Shown here one piece after another: positions 44,490 to 53,020 of a stretch of DNA of 64,000 bases. The first letter of the stretch is position 1. Each line of letters opens with the position of its first letter. The notes beneath the pieces were generated by a model. That model was not told the DNA's origin. It saw nothing but the letters and a program-made list of their open reading frames with translations, and ran no database searches. The stretch comes from CAJXQU01 sp965223825. GTDB lineage: Bacteria > Pseudomonadota > Gammaproteobacteria > CAJXQU01. Position numbers and translations under genes: made by a program. The stretch spans positions 186,001 through 250,000 of the forward strand of contig OZ245018.1 in NCBI GenBank assembly GCA_965223825.1, in the 5' to 3' direction.

Positions 44490-45209
44490 TTAAGCGTTAT
44501 CTGCCGGGTAAGATCGTGGCCCAAACAGCGCCGTGCCGATACGGATTAGCGTTCCGCCTTCGGCGATCGCGGCTTCGTAATCGTTTGATGTCCCCATCGA
44601 AAGTGAGTCTAAACATAGTGTATCAAGATCCGGCTGCGTCGCGCGGAGTTGATCACGTAAAACATCGCGAGCCTGACGTAAGGCGAGGAAAGGTTGGCGT
44701 TGTCGGTTTAGATCCGCTTCAGGTGCGGGTAACGTCATAAGGCCGCGTAAGCGCAGACGGGGTAATGACAGAATTTGCCTTGCCAGCTCACTAAGCTCGT
44801 CAAACGTGACACCGCGTTTACTGTTTTCACCGCTGCTGTTGATTTGAATGCAAATATTCAACGGTGCTTTATCTGTTGGCCGCTGATCATTCAAACGCTG
44901 TGCAATTTTGAGTCGATCAACCGTGTGCACCCAGTCAAAATTTTCCGCTATCGGTTTGGTTTTGTTGGATTGGATGCCGCCGATGTAATGCCATTCGAGC
45001 TGGCGATCACGCAGTGCGGTGATTTTATCCAGCGCCTCTTGAAGGTAATTTTCCCCGAAACAAGTTTGGCCTTGATCCGCCAGCGCTATGATCTCGTCAA
45101 TGCTGCGAGTTTTACTCACGGCGAGCAACTTCACGGTGTTGGGATCGCGCGCATATTTTTCGGAAAGATGCGTCAGGTCACGTTGGAGAGCCTTGCGAGT
45201 TTGTGTCAT
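44490..45209 (-). CDS. yggS: PLP homeostasis protein YggS/PLPBP
   Basis: The ATG at 45209 is chosen to give the normal 239 residues; the open frame extends to the divergent pilT start but that extension is not conserved in kind. The protein holds pyridoxal phosphate on the lysine of LLAVSKTRS, then GENYLQEAL, WHYIGGIQSNK and the phosphate-binding LSMGTSNDYEAAI, with GTALFGPR at the end. It regulates vitamin B6 and amino acid balance rather than catalysing. Divergent from pilT, as in Pseudomonas. Confidence 0.95.
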   Translation of the reverse strand: MTQTRKALQRDLTHLSEKYARDPNTVKLLAVSKTRSIDEIIALADQGQTCFGENYLQEALDKITALRDRQLEWHYIGGIQSNKTKPIAENFDWVHTVDRLKIAQRLNDQRPTDKAPLNICIQINSSGENSKRGVTFDELSELARQILSLPRLRLRGLMTLPAPEADLNRQRQPFLALRQARDVLRDQLRATQPDLDTLCLDSLSMGTSNDYEAAIAEGGTLIRIGTALFGPRSYPADNA

Positions 45210-45385
45210 AAATTTAAATTTCTGTGGGTCGTTTAGAGTTGAGGTGGCGCATATTTTGCAGAAGATCAGCCAATCTTTAAACCGCCATCGACCACGTTGA
45301 TTGTAATGTTGGGTGAGTGGCGTAAGCTTTTCAAGCGTTCTGTTCTGCGTGACGGAACGCACAAATTCGATAAGGGGATTGTTCA

Positions 45386-46420
45386 ATGGATATCGGTGAG
45401 TTACTTGCCTTTAGTGTAAAAAATAAAGCGTCGGATCTGCATTTGTCAGCCGGATTACCGCCGATGATTCGTGTTGATGGTGATGTCCGTCGCATCAATA
45501 TTCCACCAATGGAGCACAAAGAGGTTCATGGGTTGATCTACGACATCATGAACGACAAGCAGCGTAAGGATTTTGAAGAATATCTCGAATGCGACTTTTC
45601 GTTCGAAGTGCCGGGGTTGGCGCGTTTTCGTGTGAATGCTTTCAATCAAAATCGCGGCGCGGCAGCGGTATTCCGAACCATTCCTTCAGATATTCTCTCA
45701 TTGGAAGATTTAGGCGCACCAGCAAGTTTTAAGGATATTGCTTCTTACCCGCGCGGAATTGTGCTGGTTACGGGCCCAACCGGTTCGGGTAAATCCACCA
45801 CGTTGGCGGCAATGGTCAATCACAAAAACGAAACGGAATATGGGCATATTTTAACGGTTGAGGATCCGATCGAATTTGTGCACCAAAGTAAAAAATGTTT
45901 AATGAACCAACGGGAAGTTCATCGCGATACGTTAGGTTTTAATGAAGCACTGCGATCCGCCTTGCGGGAAGATCCGGACGTCATTCTCGTCGGTGAGATG
46001 CGTGATCTGGAAACGATTCGTCTAGCATTATCCGCAGCAGAAACGGGCCATTTAGTCTTCGGCACCTTGCATACCAGTTCAGCAGCGAAAACCATTGATC
46101 GTATTGTTGACGTGTTTCCGGCGGATGAAAAAGAAATGATGCGTGCGATGTTGTCAGAATCCTTACGCGCCGTTATTTCACAAACCCTATTGAAAAAAGT
46201 CGGCGGCGGTCGTGTTGCTGCACATGAGATTATGATCGGCACGCCTGCAATTCGAAACCTCATTCGTGAAAACAAGATCGCGCAGATGTACTCCGCAATT
46301 CAAACCGGTGCGTCGCACGGCATGCAGACGTTGGATCAATGTCTGCAAACGTTGGTGCAAAAAAACCTCGTCACCCGACAAGAAGCGAAACACAAGGCGG
46401 TGAATAAAGACTTATTTTAA
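45386..46420 (+). CDS. pilT: Type IV pilus retraction ATPase PilT
   Basis: The 344-residue hexameric motor has Walker A GPTGSGKSTTL (around residue 130), Asp box, Walker B ILVGEMRDLET, the His box GHLVFGTLHTSSA and the PilT-specific AIRNLIRENK near residue 290. It powers pilus disassembly for twitching and DNA uptake. It faces yggS and is followed by two more paralogues in line, with gaps of 84 and 35 bp. Confidence 0.96.
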   Translation: MDIGELLAFSVKNKASDLHLSAGLPPMIRVDGDVRRINIPPMEHKEVHGLIYDIMNDKQRKDFEEYLECDFSFEVPGLARFRVNAFNQNRGAAAVFRTIPSDILSLEDLGAPASFKDIASYPRGIVLVTGPTGSGKSTTLAAMVNHKNETEYGHILTVEDPIEFVHQSKKCLMNQREVHRDTLGFNEALRSALREDPDVILVGEMRDLETIRLALSAAETGHLVFGTLHTSSAAKTIDRIVDVFPADEKEMMRAMLSESLRAVISQTLLKKVGGGRVAAHEIMIGTPAIRNLIRENKIAQMYSAIQTGASHGMQTLDQCLQTLVQKNLVTRQEAKHKAVNKDLF

Positions 46421-46504
46421 TCGGCCGCTAACCCACAGCGTATGCCTGACGTTGTCTTGTCCGTAAAGACATGTTCAGGGCCACTTTCGTAGGGAGAATT
46501 TGGA

Positions 46505-47671
46505 ATGGAACGTGAACAAGCCATAAGCTATATGCGCGATTTATTGCAGCTTATGAAAGAGAAAAAAGCGTCAGATTTATTCATCACCGTGGGTTTTCCA
46601 CCGGCGATAAAAATCGATGGTGGCATTAAACCCGTCTCGAAAACTAAGATGACGCCGGAAAATACCAAGGCGCTCACGTACGCGATCATGAATGATCGCA
46701 ACATCAAAGAATTCGAAAGTACGAAAGAAAGCAACTTTGCGATTGCACCGAAGCCCATTGGTCGATTCCGGGTGAATGCGCATGTGCAGTCTGGACATGT
46801 CGGCATGGTGTTGCGCACGATCGAAACAAAAGTCCCTACCCTAGAAGGACTCGGTTTGCCGGAAGTGCTGCGCGAAGTGTCGTTAACGAAACGTGGGCTT
46901 GTGATCATGGTGGGCGGCACGGGCAGTGGTAAATCCACCTCGCTCGCTGCGATGATTGATCATCGCAATACGAACACGCAAGGTCATATTATTACGGTTG
47001 AAGATCCGATCGAATACGTGCATCCGCACAAAGGCTGTATTGTCACCCAACGCGAAGTGGGCGTGGATACAGAAGACTGGACAATGGCTCTGAAGAACAC
47101 CTTACGCCAAGCGCCGGATGTGATCCTGCTTGGTGAAATTCGTGATCGCGAGATCATGGAAATGGCCATTCAGTTTGCGGAAACCGGTCATCTTGCCATG
47201 GCCACGCTGCATGCCAATAGCGCCAATCAGGCGATGGATCGCATTATTAACTTTTTCCCGGAAGAGCGCCGTCAACAATTGTTGATGGATCTTTCACTGA
47301 ATCTCAAAGGTGTCATCTCGCAGCGTCTTTTACGACGTGCTGGCAGTAATGGTCGTGTGGCCGCAATTGAAGTATTACTCAACACGCCATTGATTTCTGA
47401 TCTGCTATTAAAAGGCGACACGCATTCCATTAAGTCCATCATGGCCAAGTCAAATGAGCTGGGCATGAAGACGTTCGATCAAGCACTGTTTGATTTGTAC
47501 GAAGAAGATTTGATCACCTACGAAGACGCGCTGCGCAATGCGGACTCGGTGAACGAATTACGCTTACGGATCAAACTCGAAGGCAAAGCGGCGAAAACGT
47601 CGGATAAATTTGCCGGTGTCGACAAGCTTGAGTTGGAGGCTGACGAAGCTGACAACAACATGCTTATCTAA
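46505..47671 (+). CDS. pilU: PilT-dependent retraction ATPase PilU
   Basis: A 388-residue PilT paralogue with Walker A GGTGSGKSTS, Walker B ILLGEIRDREI and His box GHLAMATLHANSA. It lacks the AIRNLIRE motif and has the longer acidic C-terminus (KLELEADEADNNML) characteristic of PilU. PilU supports PilT in high-force retraction but cannot work alone. Its location directly after pilT matches Pseudomonas and Vibrio. Confidence 0.94.
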   Translation: MEREQAISYMRDLLQLMKEKKASDLFITVGFPPAIKIDGGIKPVSKTKMTPENTKALTYAIMNDRNIKEFESTKESNFAIAPKPIGRFRVNAHVQSGHVGMVLRTIETKVPTLEGLGLPEVLREVSLTKRGLVIMVGGTGSGKSTSLAAMIDHRNTNTQGHIITVEDPIEYVHPHKGCIVTQREVGVDTEDWTMALKNTLRQAPDVILLGEIRDREIMEMAIQFAETGHLAMATLHANSANQAMDRIINFFPEERRQQLLMDLSLNLKGVISQRLLRRAGSNGRVAAIEVLLNTPLISDLLLKGDTHSIKSIMAKSNELGMKTFDQALFDLYEEDLITYEDALRNADSVNELRLRIKLEGKAAKTSDKFAGVDKLELEADEADNNMLI

Positions 47672-47706
47672 ACGTCTTTTACATGGATTGATGATCAGGT
47701 AACTCG

Positions 47707-48765
47707 ATGGATATTACCCCGTTTTTAAAACTACTCGTACAGAAGAAAGGCTCTGATCTTTTCTTCACCGCCAACGCGCCAGTAAAGATAAAGGTCGAAG
47801 GTGTGATCGCTTCTGTCGGTAAAATGGTATTGAGTAAAGAACAAGTTGAAGCCGCAGCGTACAGCATCATGTTTGATCGCCAGCGCGAGATCATGAAAAG
47901 CAATCTGGAAGTGGATTTTGCGATATCACTGCCGGATGATGAGGCACGCTTTCGGGTCAATATTTTTCGTCAACGTGGCAATATGGCGATGGTGTTACGT
48001 TTGATCCCCGATAGCATTCCCAGTATAGATGAGCTGGGTTTACCGCCGGTTCTACGTCGTTTAATTATGCACAAACGGGGGTTGATCTTAATGGTCGGCG
48101 CAACCGGATCGGGTAAATCCACGACGCTCGCATCCATGCTGTCGTATCGTAACTATAAAATGCCCGGGCATATTCTGACGATTGAAGATCCGATTGAATT
48201 CTCACATACGAATGAACGCTGTATTGTGAATCAGCGCGAAGTTGGCGTGGATACACATTCCTATCAAGAAGCGTTACGCAGCGCCATGCGTGAAGCGCCA
48301 GATGTGATCATGATCGGTGAAATCCGTGATCGCGAAACCATGCAGGCCGCACTGGAGTTATGTAACACCGGCCATCTATGCGTGAGTACTATGCATGCGA
48401 ATAATGCGAATCAAGCGATGGAACGTATGATCAACCTGTTCCCGCGTGATAACCAAAAGCCATTATTGATGGATTTGGCCATGAACGTCCGCGCGATTAT
48501 GTCGCAACGCTTGGTGATGGGGCAGGACAGCCGCCGTATCGCCGCCGTGGAAATTTTGATCAACAACCCGCATATCAGTGATCTGATCTTGAAAGGTGAC
48601 TTAGGCGAAATCAAAATGGCGATGGAAGAAAGTGGTGTTGAAGGTATGCAAACATTTGATCAAGCCTTGTATGAATTGCACAATGAAGGCCGGATCGATC
48701 TGCAGGAAGCTCTCAGCAATGCAGATTCACGTACCAACCTGGAAGCGAAAATTAATTTTAGTTAA
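47707..48765 (+). CDS. Third PilT/PilU-family ATPase
   Basis: The 352-residue protein is an intact member of the same family: Walker A GATGSGKST, Walker B VIMIGEIRDRET and His box GHLCVSTMHANNANQAMERM. It differs from PilT (no AIRNLIRE) and resembles PilU more (MHANNANQAMERMINLFP matches PilU's LHANSANQAMDRIINFFP, in parts), so it may have arisen by duplication of pilU. A second PilU or a PilT2-like motor is plausible; its contribution is unknown. Its stop overlaps the start of the glycosyltransferase gene by one base, suggesting coupled translation. Confidence 0.9.
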   Translation: MDITPFLKLLVQKKGSDLFFTANAPVKIKVEGVIASVGKMVLSKEQVEAAAYSIMFDRQREIMKSNLEVDFAISLPDDEARFRVNIFRQRGNMAMVLRLIPDSIPSIDELGLPPVLRRLIMHKRGLILMVGATGSGKSTTLASMLSYRNYKMPGHILTIEDPIEFSHTNERCIVNQREVGVDTHSYQEALRSAMREAPDVIMIGEIRDRETMQAALELCNTGHLCVSTMHANNANQAMERMINLFPRDNQKPLLMDLAMNVRAIMSQRLVMGQDSRRIAAVEILINNPHISDLILKGDLGEIKMAMEESGVEGMQTFDQALYELHNEGRIDLQEALSNADSRTNLEAKINFS

Positions 48766-49907
48766 TGAATAAAACACCGCAGCCCGAACGGCGTCCTGTT
48801 CATCGCGGCGCCGCTAACGGGCCGTGTGTTCTTGTTGCGATCAGCCATCACGGCTTTGGTCATCTCGCACAAATCGCCCCTGTTGTAAATGAACTGGTAG
48901 CCCGACAAGCGTGTCGTGTCGTGGTTTATTCACAGTTATCGCGCGTGATCTTGAACGCGTTTTTCCAACAAAACGGTGAGCCGCTCTCGTTCGAGCATGT
49001 TGACGATGCTATTGATCTAAACATGTGTATGCACGATGCCGTGCGGGTGGATGCGGCGGCGAGTTTTCATGCATATGCAAAATGGCTGACTGATCATGCT
49101 GAGAATCTCGCGTATTTCAAGCAACGTTTTAGCGAAATACAACCGGATCTGGTGATTGGTAATGTCCCACCGCTCACATTCCGAGCTGCGCATGAATTAC
49201 AGATTCCGTCGGTGCTGATCGGCTCGTTACATTGGGCCGGAGTGTTTGCGCAATATTGCGGTGAGATACACGGAGCGCAGGAGATTATTCAACAATTACG
49301 TTCTGACTATGCCTGCGCTGATCAGATCATCGCGCTGACACCGGGCATGGAATTTACCGACGTAATCCGAACTGAAAAAATTCGTCGTGTCGGGCCAGTT
49401 GGCCGTATTGGGCAAGCAGATCGCGCAACGTTTGATGAACATTACGGCACACAAAACCACCAGCTTATCCTCGTGTCGATGGGGGGGATGTCGACGCCGA
49501 TCGCCTATGAAACCTGGCCGAAAACCGCTGATCGCACCTATGTGATCGCAGGCTCGCAAACGCCTGATCGCGACGACATGATCGCCTTAGACGAATGTGA
49601 ATTTGATTATCTCACCGTGCTGTGTTCAGCAGACGCGTTTATTACAAAGGTGGGTTACGGTGCACTGGTGGAAGCCGCGTGTAATGGGATCCCGACACTC
49701 TATTTACCCCGTGGCGACTGGCCTGAAGAGCCATTCAGCATTCCGTGGTTTAAAGCACACGCTGTTTGCTCGCCGATTGATGCCGCACAATTACAAGGAG
49801 GATTATTCCAGAGAGAGCTAAACGCTTTGTTAGATCAACCACGTAAAGCAGCTGTTAAGGTCGATGGCGCTAAACTCGCTACGAATCTGTTACAGAAATA
49901 TTTTTAG
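48765..49907 (+). CDS. GT-B glycosyltransferase-like protein coupled to the third ATPase gene
   Basis: The 380-residue protein begins with a Rossmann half (VLVAISHHGFGHLAQIAPVVNELVAR) and ends with a MurG/GT28-like donor region (SADAFITKVGYGALVEAACNGIPTLYLPRG), where the Lys-Val-Gly-Tyr-Gly and Glu contact a nucleotide-sugar. Acceptor and donor are unknown. No signal peptide is present. It follows the third ATPase gene with a one-base overlap (TAATG). Glycosylation of pilin is possible in principle, but no pilin gene is in this window, so the functional tie is only positional. Confidence 0.75.
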   Translation: MNKTPQPERRPVHRGAANGPCVLVAISHHGFGHLAQIAPVVNELVARQACRVVVYSQLSRVILNAFFQQNGEPLSFEHVDDAIDLNMCMHDAVRVDAAASFHAYAKWLTDHAENLAYFKQRFSEIQPDLVIGNVPPLTFRAAHELQIPSVLIGSLHWAGVFAQYCGEIHGAQEIIQQLRSDYACADQIIALTPGMEFTDVIRTEKIRRVGPVGRIGQADRATFDEHYGTQNHQLILVSMGGMSTPIAYETWPKTADRTYVIAGSQTPDRDDMIALDECEFDYLTVLCSADAFITKVGYGALVEAACNGIPTLYLPRGDWPEEPFSIPWFKAHAVCSPIDAAQLQGGLFQRELNALLDQPRKAAVKVDGAKLATNLLQKYF

Positions 49908-49922
49908 TGATAATGTGGCCGC

Positions 49923-50207
49923 ATGAAACGTCCATTTGTTTATACCGCGCTCGCACTGGGTTTAGGCCTGAGTTTGTTGGTACTCATTGGTGCGAAAATC
50001 GGCGCAATACCGCGAATATTTTTATTGATAGCCAATGAGGTTGGTTTTGTTCTGAGCTTACTCGGCGCGGCATCTGGCTGGCGATTGCTCAAGTCTGATC
50101 GCAGCAATGGACGTTTATCATTTGCATTGATTATTTGCGCCTGCATGGCGCTCGGTTTTATGGTGGCAGGGTTTGTAATGTGGCCATCAAGCCTGTCATT
50201 GAATTAA
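49923..50207 (+). CDS. Small three-helix membrane protein
   Basis: The 94-residue protein begins MKRPFVYTALALGLGLSLLVL and has three hydrophobic segments (about residues 7-27, 33-52 and 65-88). I do not recognise a family. It lies 15 bp after the glycosyltransferase gene and 7 bp before the DUF2007 gene, so co-transcription with either is likely. Confidence 0.6.
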   Translation: MKRPFVYTALALGLGLSLLVLIGAKIGAIPRIFLLIANEVGFVLSLLGAASGWRLLKSDRSNGRLSFALIICACMALGFMVAGFVMWPSSLSLN

Positions 50208-50214
50208 TCTGTTC

Positions 50215-50526
50215 GTGAAAAAAGTCTATGTCTGTCACGATCCATTACTGAGCGGTTTTTTACGCGGCGTATTGGACAGTAACAACATTCAATGTCTCGT
50301 CAAAAACGAATCTCTCATGGGTGCTTCGGGCGAAATCCCCGCGCACGAAACCTGGCCAGAAATCTGGGTGATGGATGATCAAGAATCCGCTCTCGCAAAG
50401 AAACTGATCGACCATGCCTTACAACCAGAAAAAAACCGGCAAGACTGGCAGTGCGCGCAATGCGGTGAAAATATCGAAGCGCAATTTACGCACTGCTGGC
50501 AATGTGCAGCAGCCCGTCCAGAATAA
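50215..50526 (+). CDS. DUF2007-type signal-transducing protein with zinc ribbon
   Basis: The 103-residue protein begins at a GTG (50215). Residues 1-68 match DUF2007 (KKVYVCHDPLLSGFLRGVLDSNNIQCLVKN... PEIWVMDDQ, a small alpha/beta PII-like fold). Residues 77-100 are a rubredoxin-like zinc ribbon: CAQCGENIEAQFTHCWQC with four cysteines. Function unknown. Confidence 0.75.
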   Translation: MKKVYVCHDPLLSGFLRGVLDSNNIQCLVKNESLMGASGEIPAHETWPEIWVMDDQESALAKKLIDHALQPEKNRQDWQCAQCGENIEAQFTHCWQCAAARPE

Positions 50527-50545
50527 TCTGAAGGTGAATTAAAAA

Positions 50546-51094
50546 ATGTCTGTGTATAAAACACTCTATGACCGTCGCACCATTAATGACTTTAAACCAG
50601 AAAAACCAGACGAAAAATTTATTCTAAAAGCCATCGATGCCGCACGCTGGGCACCGAATCATCACCTCACAGAACCTTGGCGTTTTTATTTAATTGGTGA
50701 TGAAACCAAGCAAGAGATCATCACATTAAATACAAACATCGTGCGGGAAAGTAAGGGCGAAGAAATTGCAGAAAAAAAACAACAAAAATGGCTAGACATT
50801 CCCGGAATGCTCGTTGTCACCTCAGCTCGGTCAGAGGATAAATTACAAGAGCAAGAAGATTTTGCCGCGACCTCTTGTGCTATTCATAACTTGGTTTTAA
50901 CGCTGTGGGAAGATGGCATCGGCGTAAAATGGACAACGGGCGATGCGATCCGGCATGACGATTTTTACGACATTGCTTGGATCGATCCTGAACACGAAAC
51001 CGTCGTTGGATTAATCTTTTACGGCTACCCAAAAGCCACGCCAGACGGCATGCGTTGTAAAGCCGTCGAAGAGATTTTAGTACGGCTGCCTTAA
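50546..51094 (+). CDS. Nitroreductase-family FMN oxidoreductase (YdjA-like)
   Basis: The 182-residue protein has a nitroreductase opening YKTLYDRRTINDFKP, the FMN-binding ARWAPNHHLTEPWRF, and a C-terminal VGLIFYGYPKATPDG. The size fits the minimal YdjA/TdsD group that reduces nitro groups or dinitro compounds with NAD(P)H. Substrate unknown. It starts 19 bp after the DUF2007 gene and ends this run of forward genes. Confidence 0.85.
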   Translation: MSVYKTLYDRRTINDFKPEKPDEKFILKAIDAARWAPNHHLTEPWRFYLIGDETKQEIITLNTNIVRESKGEEIAEKKQQKWLDIPGMLVVTSARSEDKLQEQEDFAATSCAIHNLVLTLWEDGIGVKWTTGDAIRHDDFYDIAWIDPEHETVVGLIFYGYPKATPDGMRCKAVEEILVRLP

Positions 51095-51145
51095 TAGTCT
51101 ATTTGCGTATAATTATTTAAATTATTAATTAATGTTTTGACTTCA

Positions 51146-51388
51146 CTAAAGTAAAAACTTCAAAACGAGATAAGGCACAAGATTAAATACAATAATGAGT
51201 ATTTTATATTGCCCTAAAATGCGTAAATAAAGCGGTTTTATTTGATCAACAGAAAGCGCGAATAAATCAGCATGAAGTTTAAGAATTGACTGTCGAAAGA
51301 CAGTAAGAAATAAAAACGAGACGATCAGAAAAGCGACGTTGATCAACGTACACCAACCTAAAAATTCAGTGAATTGCAATAACGTCAT
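51146..51388 (-). CDS. Small DUF6868-like membrane protein
   Basis: The ATG at 51388 gives 80 residues (an in-frame GTG lies four codons upstream). Two hydrophobic helices (about residues 2-30 and 55-78) surround a short polar loop (QSILKLHADLFALSVDQIKPLYL). This arrangement resembles the DUF6868 family. Function unknown. It is convergent with the nitroreductase gene. Confidence 0.55.
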   Translation of the reverse strand: MTLLQFTEFLGWCTLINVAFLIVSFLFLTVFRQSILKLHADLFALSVDQIKPLYLRILGQYKILIIVFNLVPYLVLKFLL

Positions 51389-51502
51389 AGTTAATGCCAC
51401 ATTACGTAAACTTAATACAAGCTTATGCTTAAATTCAGATAAAAACTATTTGTATAAAAGTGATGTAAAAAAAGTTTGATCCGGATCAAAGAGAAAATGC
51501 GA

Positions 51503-51925
51503 TCAGGATTTTTTCGGAGGCATTGCATCATGCATCGGCAACTCACTCGCCGGAACAGACCAACTCGCACCCGAGGCACAAAAGATATTTTGCTGCGGTG
51601 TAATGTCTAATTTGGATTCTGCATTTTCGTCCAAGGTGCCGGCAGGAATAATCACCACATTGCCTGACCGGGATAACCACGGTAACGAACTGCCGCAATG
51701 TGTGCAAAAGCACGTCGCGAAATATTTTGCGTCCGCCGGTTCATAACGCCCGACGAGTTCTTCGCCCCTAACCCATGCAAACTGATCCGGTTTCACAAAC
51801 AAGTTTGCTGCATGCGCAGAACCCGACAATTTCCGGCAACGTGAACAATGACAGTATTGAAAGACCCCGGCATGGCCAGTGATGTGATATTCCACTTGGT
51901 TGCAGAGACAAGTGCCATTAATCAT
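51503..51925 (-). CDS. GFA/CENP-V-fold zinc protein
   Basis: The 140-residue protein has the GFA cysteine pattern: CLCNQVEYHITG, then CHCSRCRK, then CFCTHCGSSLPWLS, which bind two zinc ions. Members are annotated as glutathione-dependent formaldehyde-activating enzymes, but for most the activity is not demonstrated. The start at 51925 has a GGA ribosome site. It lies immediately downstream (in its own direction) of the integron-cassette island, about 100 bp after the half attC, and could itself be the third cassette; no boundary supports that. Confidence 0.8.
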   Translation of the reverse strand: MINGTCLCNQVEYHITGHAGVFQYCHCSRCRKLSGSAHAANLFVKPDQFAWVRGEELVGRYEPADAKYFATCFCTHCGSSLPWLSRSGNVVIIPAGTLDENAESKLDITPQQNIFCASGASWSVPASELPMHDAMPPKKS

Positions 51926-51999
51926 AATTTTTCCATGGTCGATGCGCAGAATGTTCTACTTGTGTTTTTTTCACTTTACCTGACACACTGTTGGTAATG

Positions 52000-52030
52000 A
52001 CAGGTTTTCCCTTGCAGCGCTTTGTTATGC
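52000..52030 (-). other. Half attC site (R''-L'' arm) of the second cassette
   Basis: On the minus strand the stop of the 124-residue gene is embedded in GCATAAC (52030-52024), followed by AAAGCGCTGCAAGG, which looks like the first arm of a cassette attC. This R'' is the exact complement of the cassette's first bases TTATGC (52461-52456). The second arm is absent before the GFA gene, so the site appears truncated. Confidence 0.65.
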
Positions 52031-52399
52031 ATTGTGTCGGTACTTTTGTGCAACACTGGGCACAAACAACAGAAGCACCCCTAACAAACAACCTATCGTT
52101 GGAGGTATTATTTCTAGTAAAAACCTAGCGTGATCGAATTCAACTAGAAAAACATCATCCGCACCAACAACTCTTGCATCTGAAAGTGGATAATAAACAA
52201 ATGCAATCGTTGTGATATTCACGAGCAAGTTAATAGTCATAATAAATATACTTAAATATCTACCTATCCTGCTCACTCGATAGCATAGAGCAGCGCAAAC
52301 TAAGTAGGCAAATATTATGGCTATATATCCTATCCCACAATAGATACCGAACAACGACAGAAATCCAAGCAACATCACAACACTTCTGTTCGAGATCAA
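52025..52399 (-). CDS. Integron cassette gene: small membrane protein
   Basis: The 124-residue protein starts with a TTG at 52399 preceded by AGGTGAG. It has at least three hydrophobic helices (about residues 8-38, 48-70 and 97-116) and an acidic loop (DARVVGADDVFLVEFDHA). No family recognised. It is the second cassette after the attC site: its 5' boundary is TTATGC at 52461 and its stop lies inside the R'' box GCATAAC. GATC is rare here compared with neighbouring core genes, supporting foreign origin. Confidence 0.7.
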   Translation of the reverse strand: MISNRSVVMLLGFLSLFGIYCGIGYIAIIFAYLVCAALCYRVSRIGRYLSIFIMTINLLVNITTIAFVYYPLSDARVVGADDVFLVEFDHARFLLEIIPPTIGCLLGVLLLFVPSVAQKYRHNA

Positions 52400-52455
52400 T
52401 CAAACTCACCTATTATTTATTCTATTCATCTACACTGCTAAACACGCTGAATTTT

Positions 52456-52540
52456 GCATAACGCCCGGCTAAACGGCGCGAACTTTTGCAGTGAGCGTCC
52501 GGCGGAGTGAAACGGAGCGAATTTGAGCCGCTTGTTAAGT
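52456..52540 (-). repeat. Complete integron attC site (59-base element), 85 bp
   Basis: On the minus strand: R'' ACTTAAC, L'' AAGCGGCT, an imperfectly self-complementary centre, L' AGCCGGGC, R' GTTATGC. The arms are complementary (CGGCT against AGCCG), as expected for a single-strand-folded attC. It starts two bases after the stop codon of the upstream cassette gene. R' GTTATGC departs from GTTRRRY at one base but its TTATGC belongs to the next cassette and matches that cassette's R''. Confidence 0.88.
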
Positions 52541-52542
52541 GT

Positions 52543-52995
52543 TTACAGGGCACGATAGTAGACATCAATATTGTGTGATGTGGCTAAATACTTTGACCCC
52601 TTTTGAGAAAAACAAACTTTCCTAACTTCCTTTTCTTCGTAGTTGTCTCCGCCCACGATGGTTTTGTTTAGAGTCGTTGAGCTTGCACAAAAGCTATTGC
52701 CACCCACAGATTCAATGACTGTATTTTCAGGTGTGGAACGTGGAATAGAACTTGGTTTGCCGACAGCTTTCATCGACGCCAATAACTGGCGTTTTGAAAC
52801 AGACCGAGTATCCGCCCCCATGCCTGGGATATGCAAAGTTTGACTGATTTTATATTCCTTACCAAGCCACGGAGAGAATAAAGATACATCATTACTCATG
52901 TAAGCTTTTTCGAAATCGAGATAAATTGCAATTTTCTCGTCACTTGCTTGTGCGAAAGCAGATAACAAGACAACGATCCATAATAGATGCTTCAT
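52543..52995 (-). CDS. Integron cassette gene: secreted protein of unknown function
   Basis: The ATG at 52995 is chosen: an AAGGA site lies just upstream and the product begins with a clear signal peptide (MKHLLWIVVLLSAFAQAS). The mature ~132 residues include YLDFEKAYMSNDVSLFSPWL and KISQTLHIPGMGADTRSVSK, hinting at a SnoaL/NTF2-like or lipocalin-like fold, and two cysteines that could pair. No confident family. The gene fills its cassette: 13 bases after the 5' boundary and two bases before the attC, the compact layout typical of integron cassettes. Confidence 0.75.
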   Translation of the reverse strand: MKHLLWIVVLLSAFAQASDEKIAIYLDFEKAYMSNDVSLFSPWLGKEYKISQTLHIPGMGADTRSVSKRQLLASMKAVGKPSSIPRSTPENTVIESVGGNSFCASSTTLNKTIVGGDNYEEKEVRKVCFSQKGSKYLATSHNIDVYYRAL

Positions 52996-53007
52996 ACTCT
53001 TCCTTAC

Positions 53008-53014
53008 ACTTAAC
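53008..53014 (-). other. 5' boundary (core recombination site) of the first cassette
   Basis: Minus-strand GTTAAGT, exactly the GTTRRRY consensus. Its last six bases, TTAAGT, are the complement of the R'' box ACTTAAC at the other end of the same cassette, which is what an excised and re-closed cassette would require. Confidence 0.8.
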
Positions 53015-53020
53015 AGTGGT

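Noticed and set aside
44490..45386. Longer start for yggS reaching the pilT start codon
   Set aside because: The extra 59 residues do not resemble YggS, would leave no room for promoters, and the family normally starts at the chosen ATG.
51503..51925. GFA gene as a third cassette
   Set aside because: No R' or attC arm separates it from the half site on its upstream side, nor follows it.
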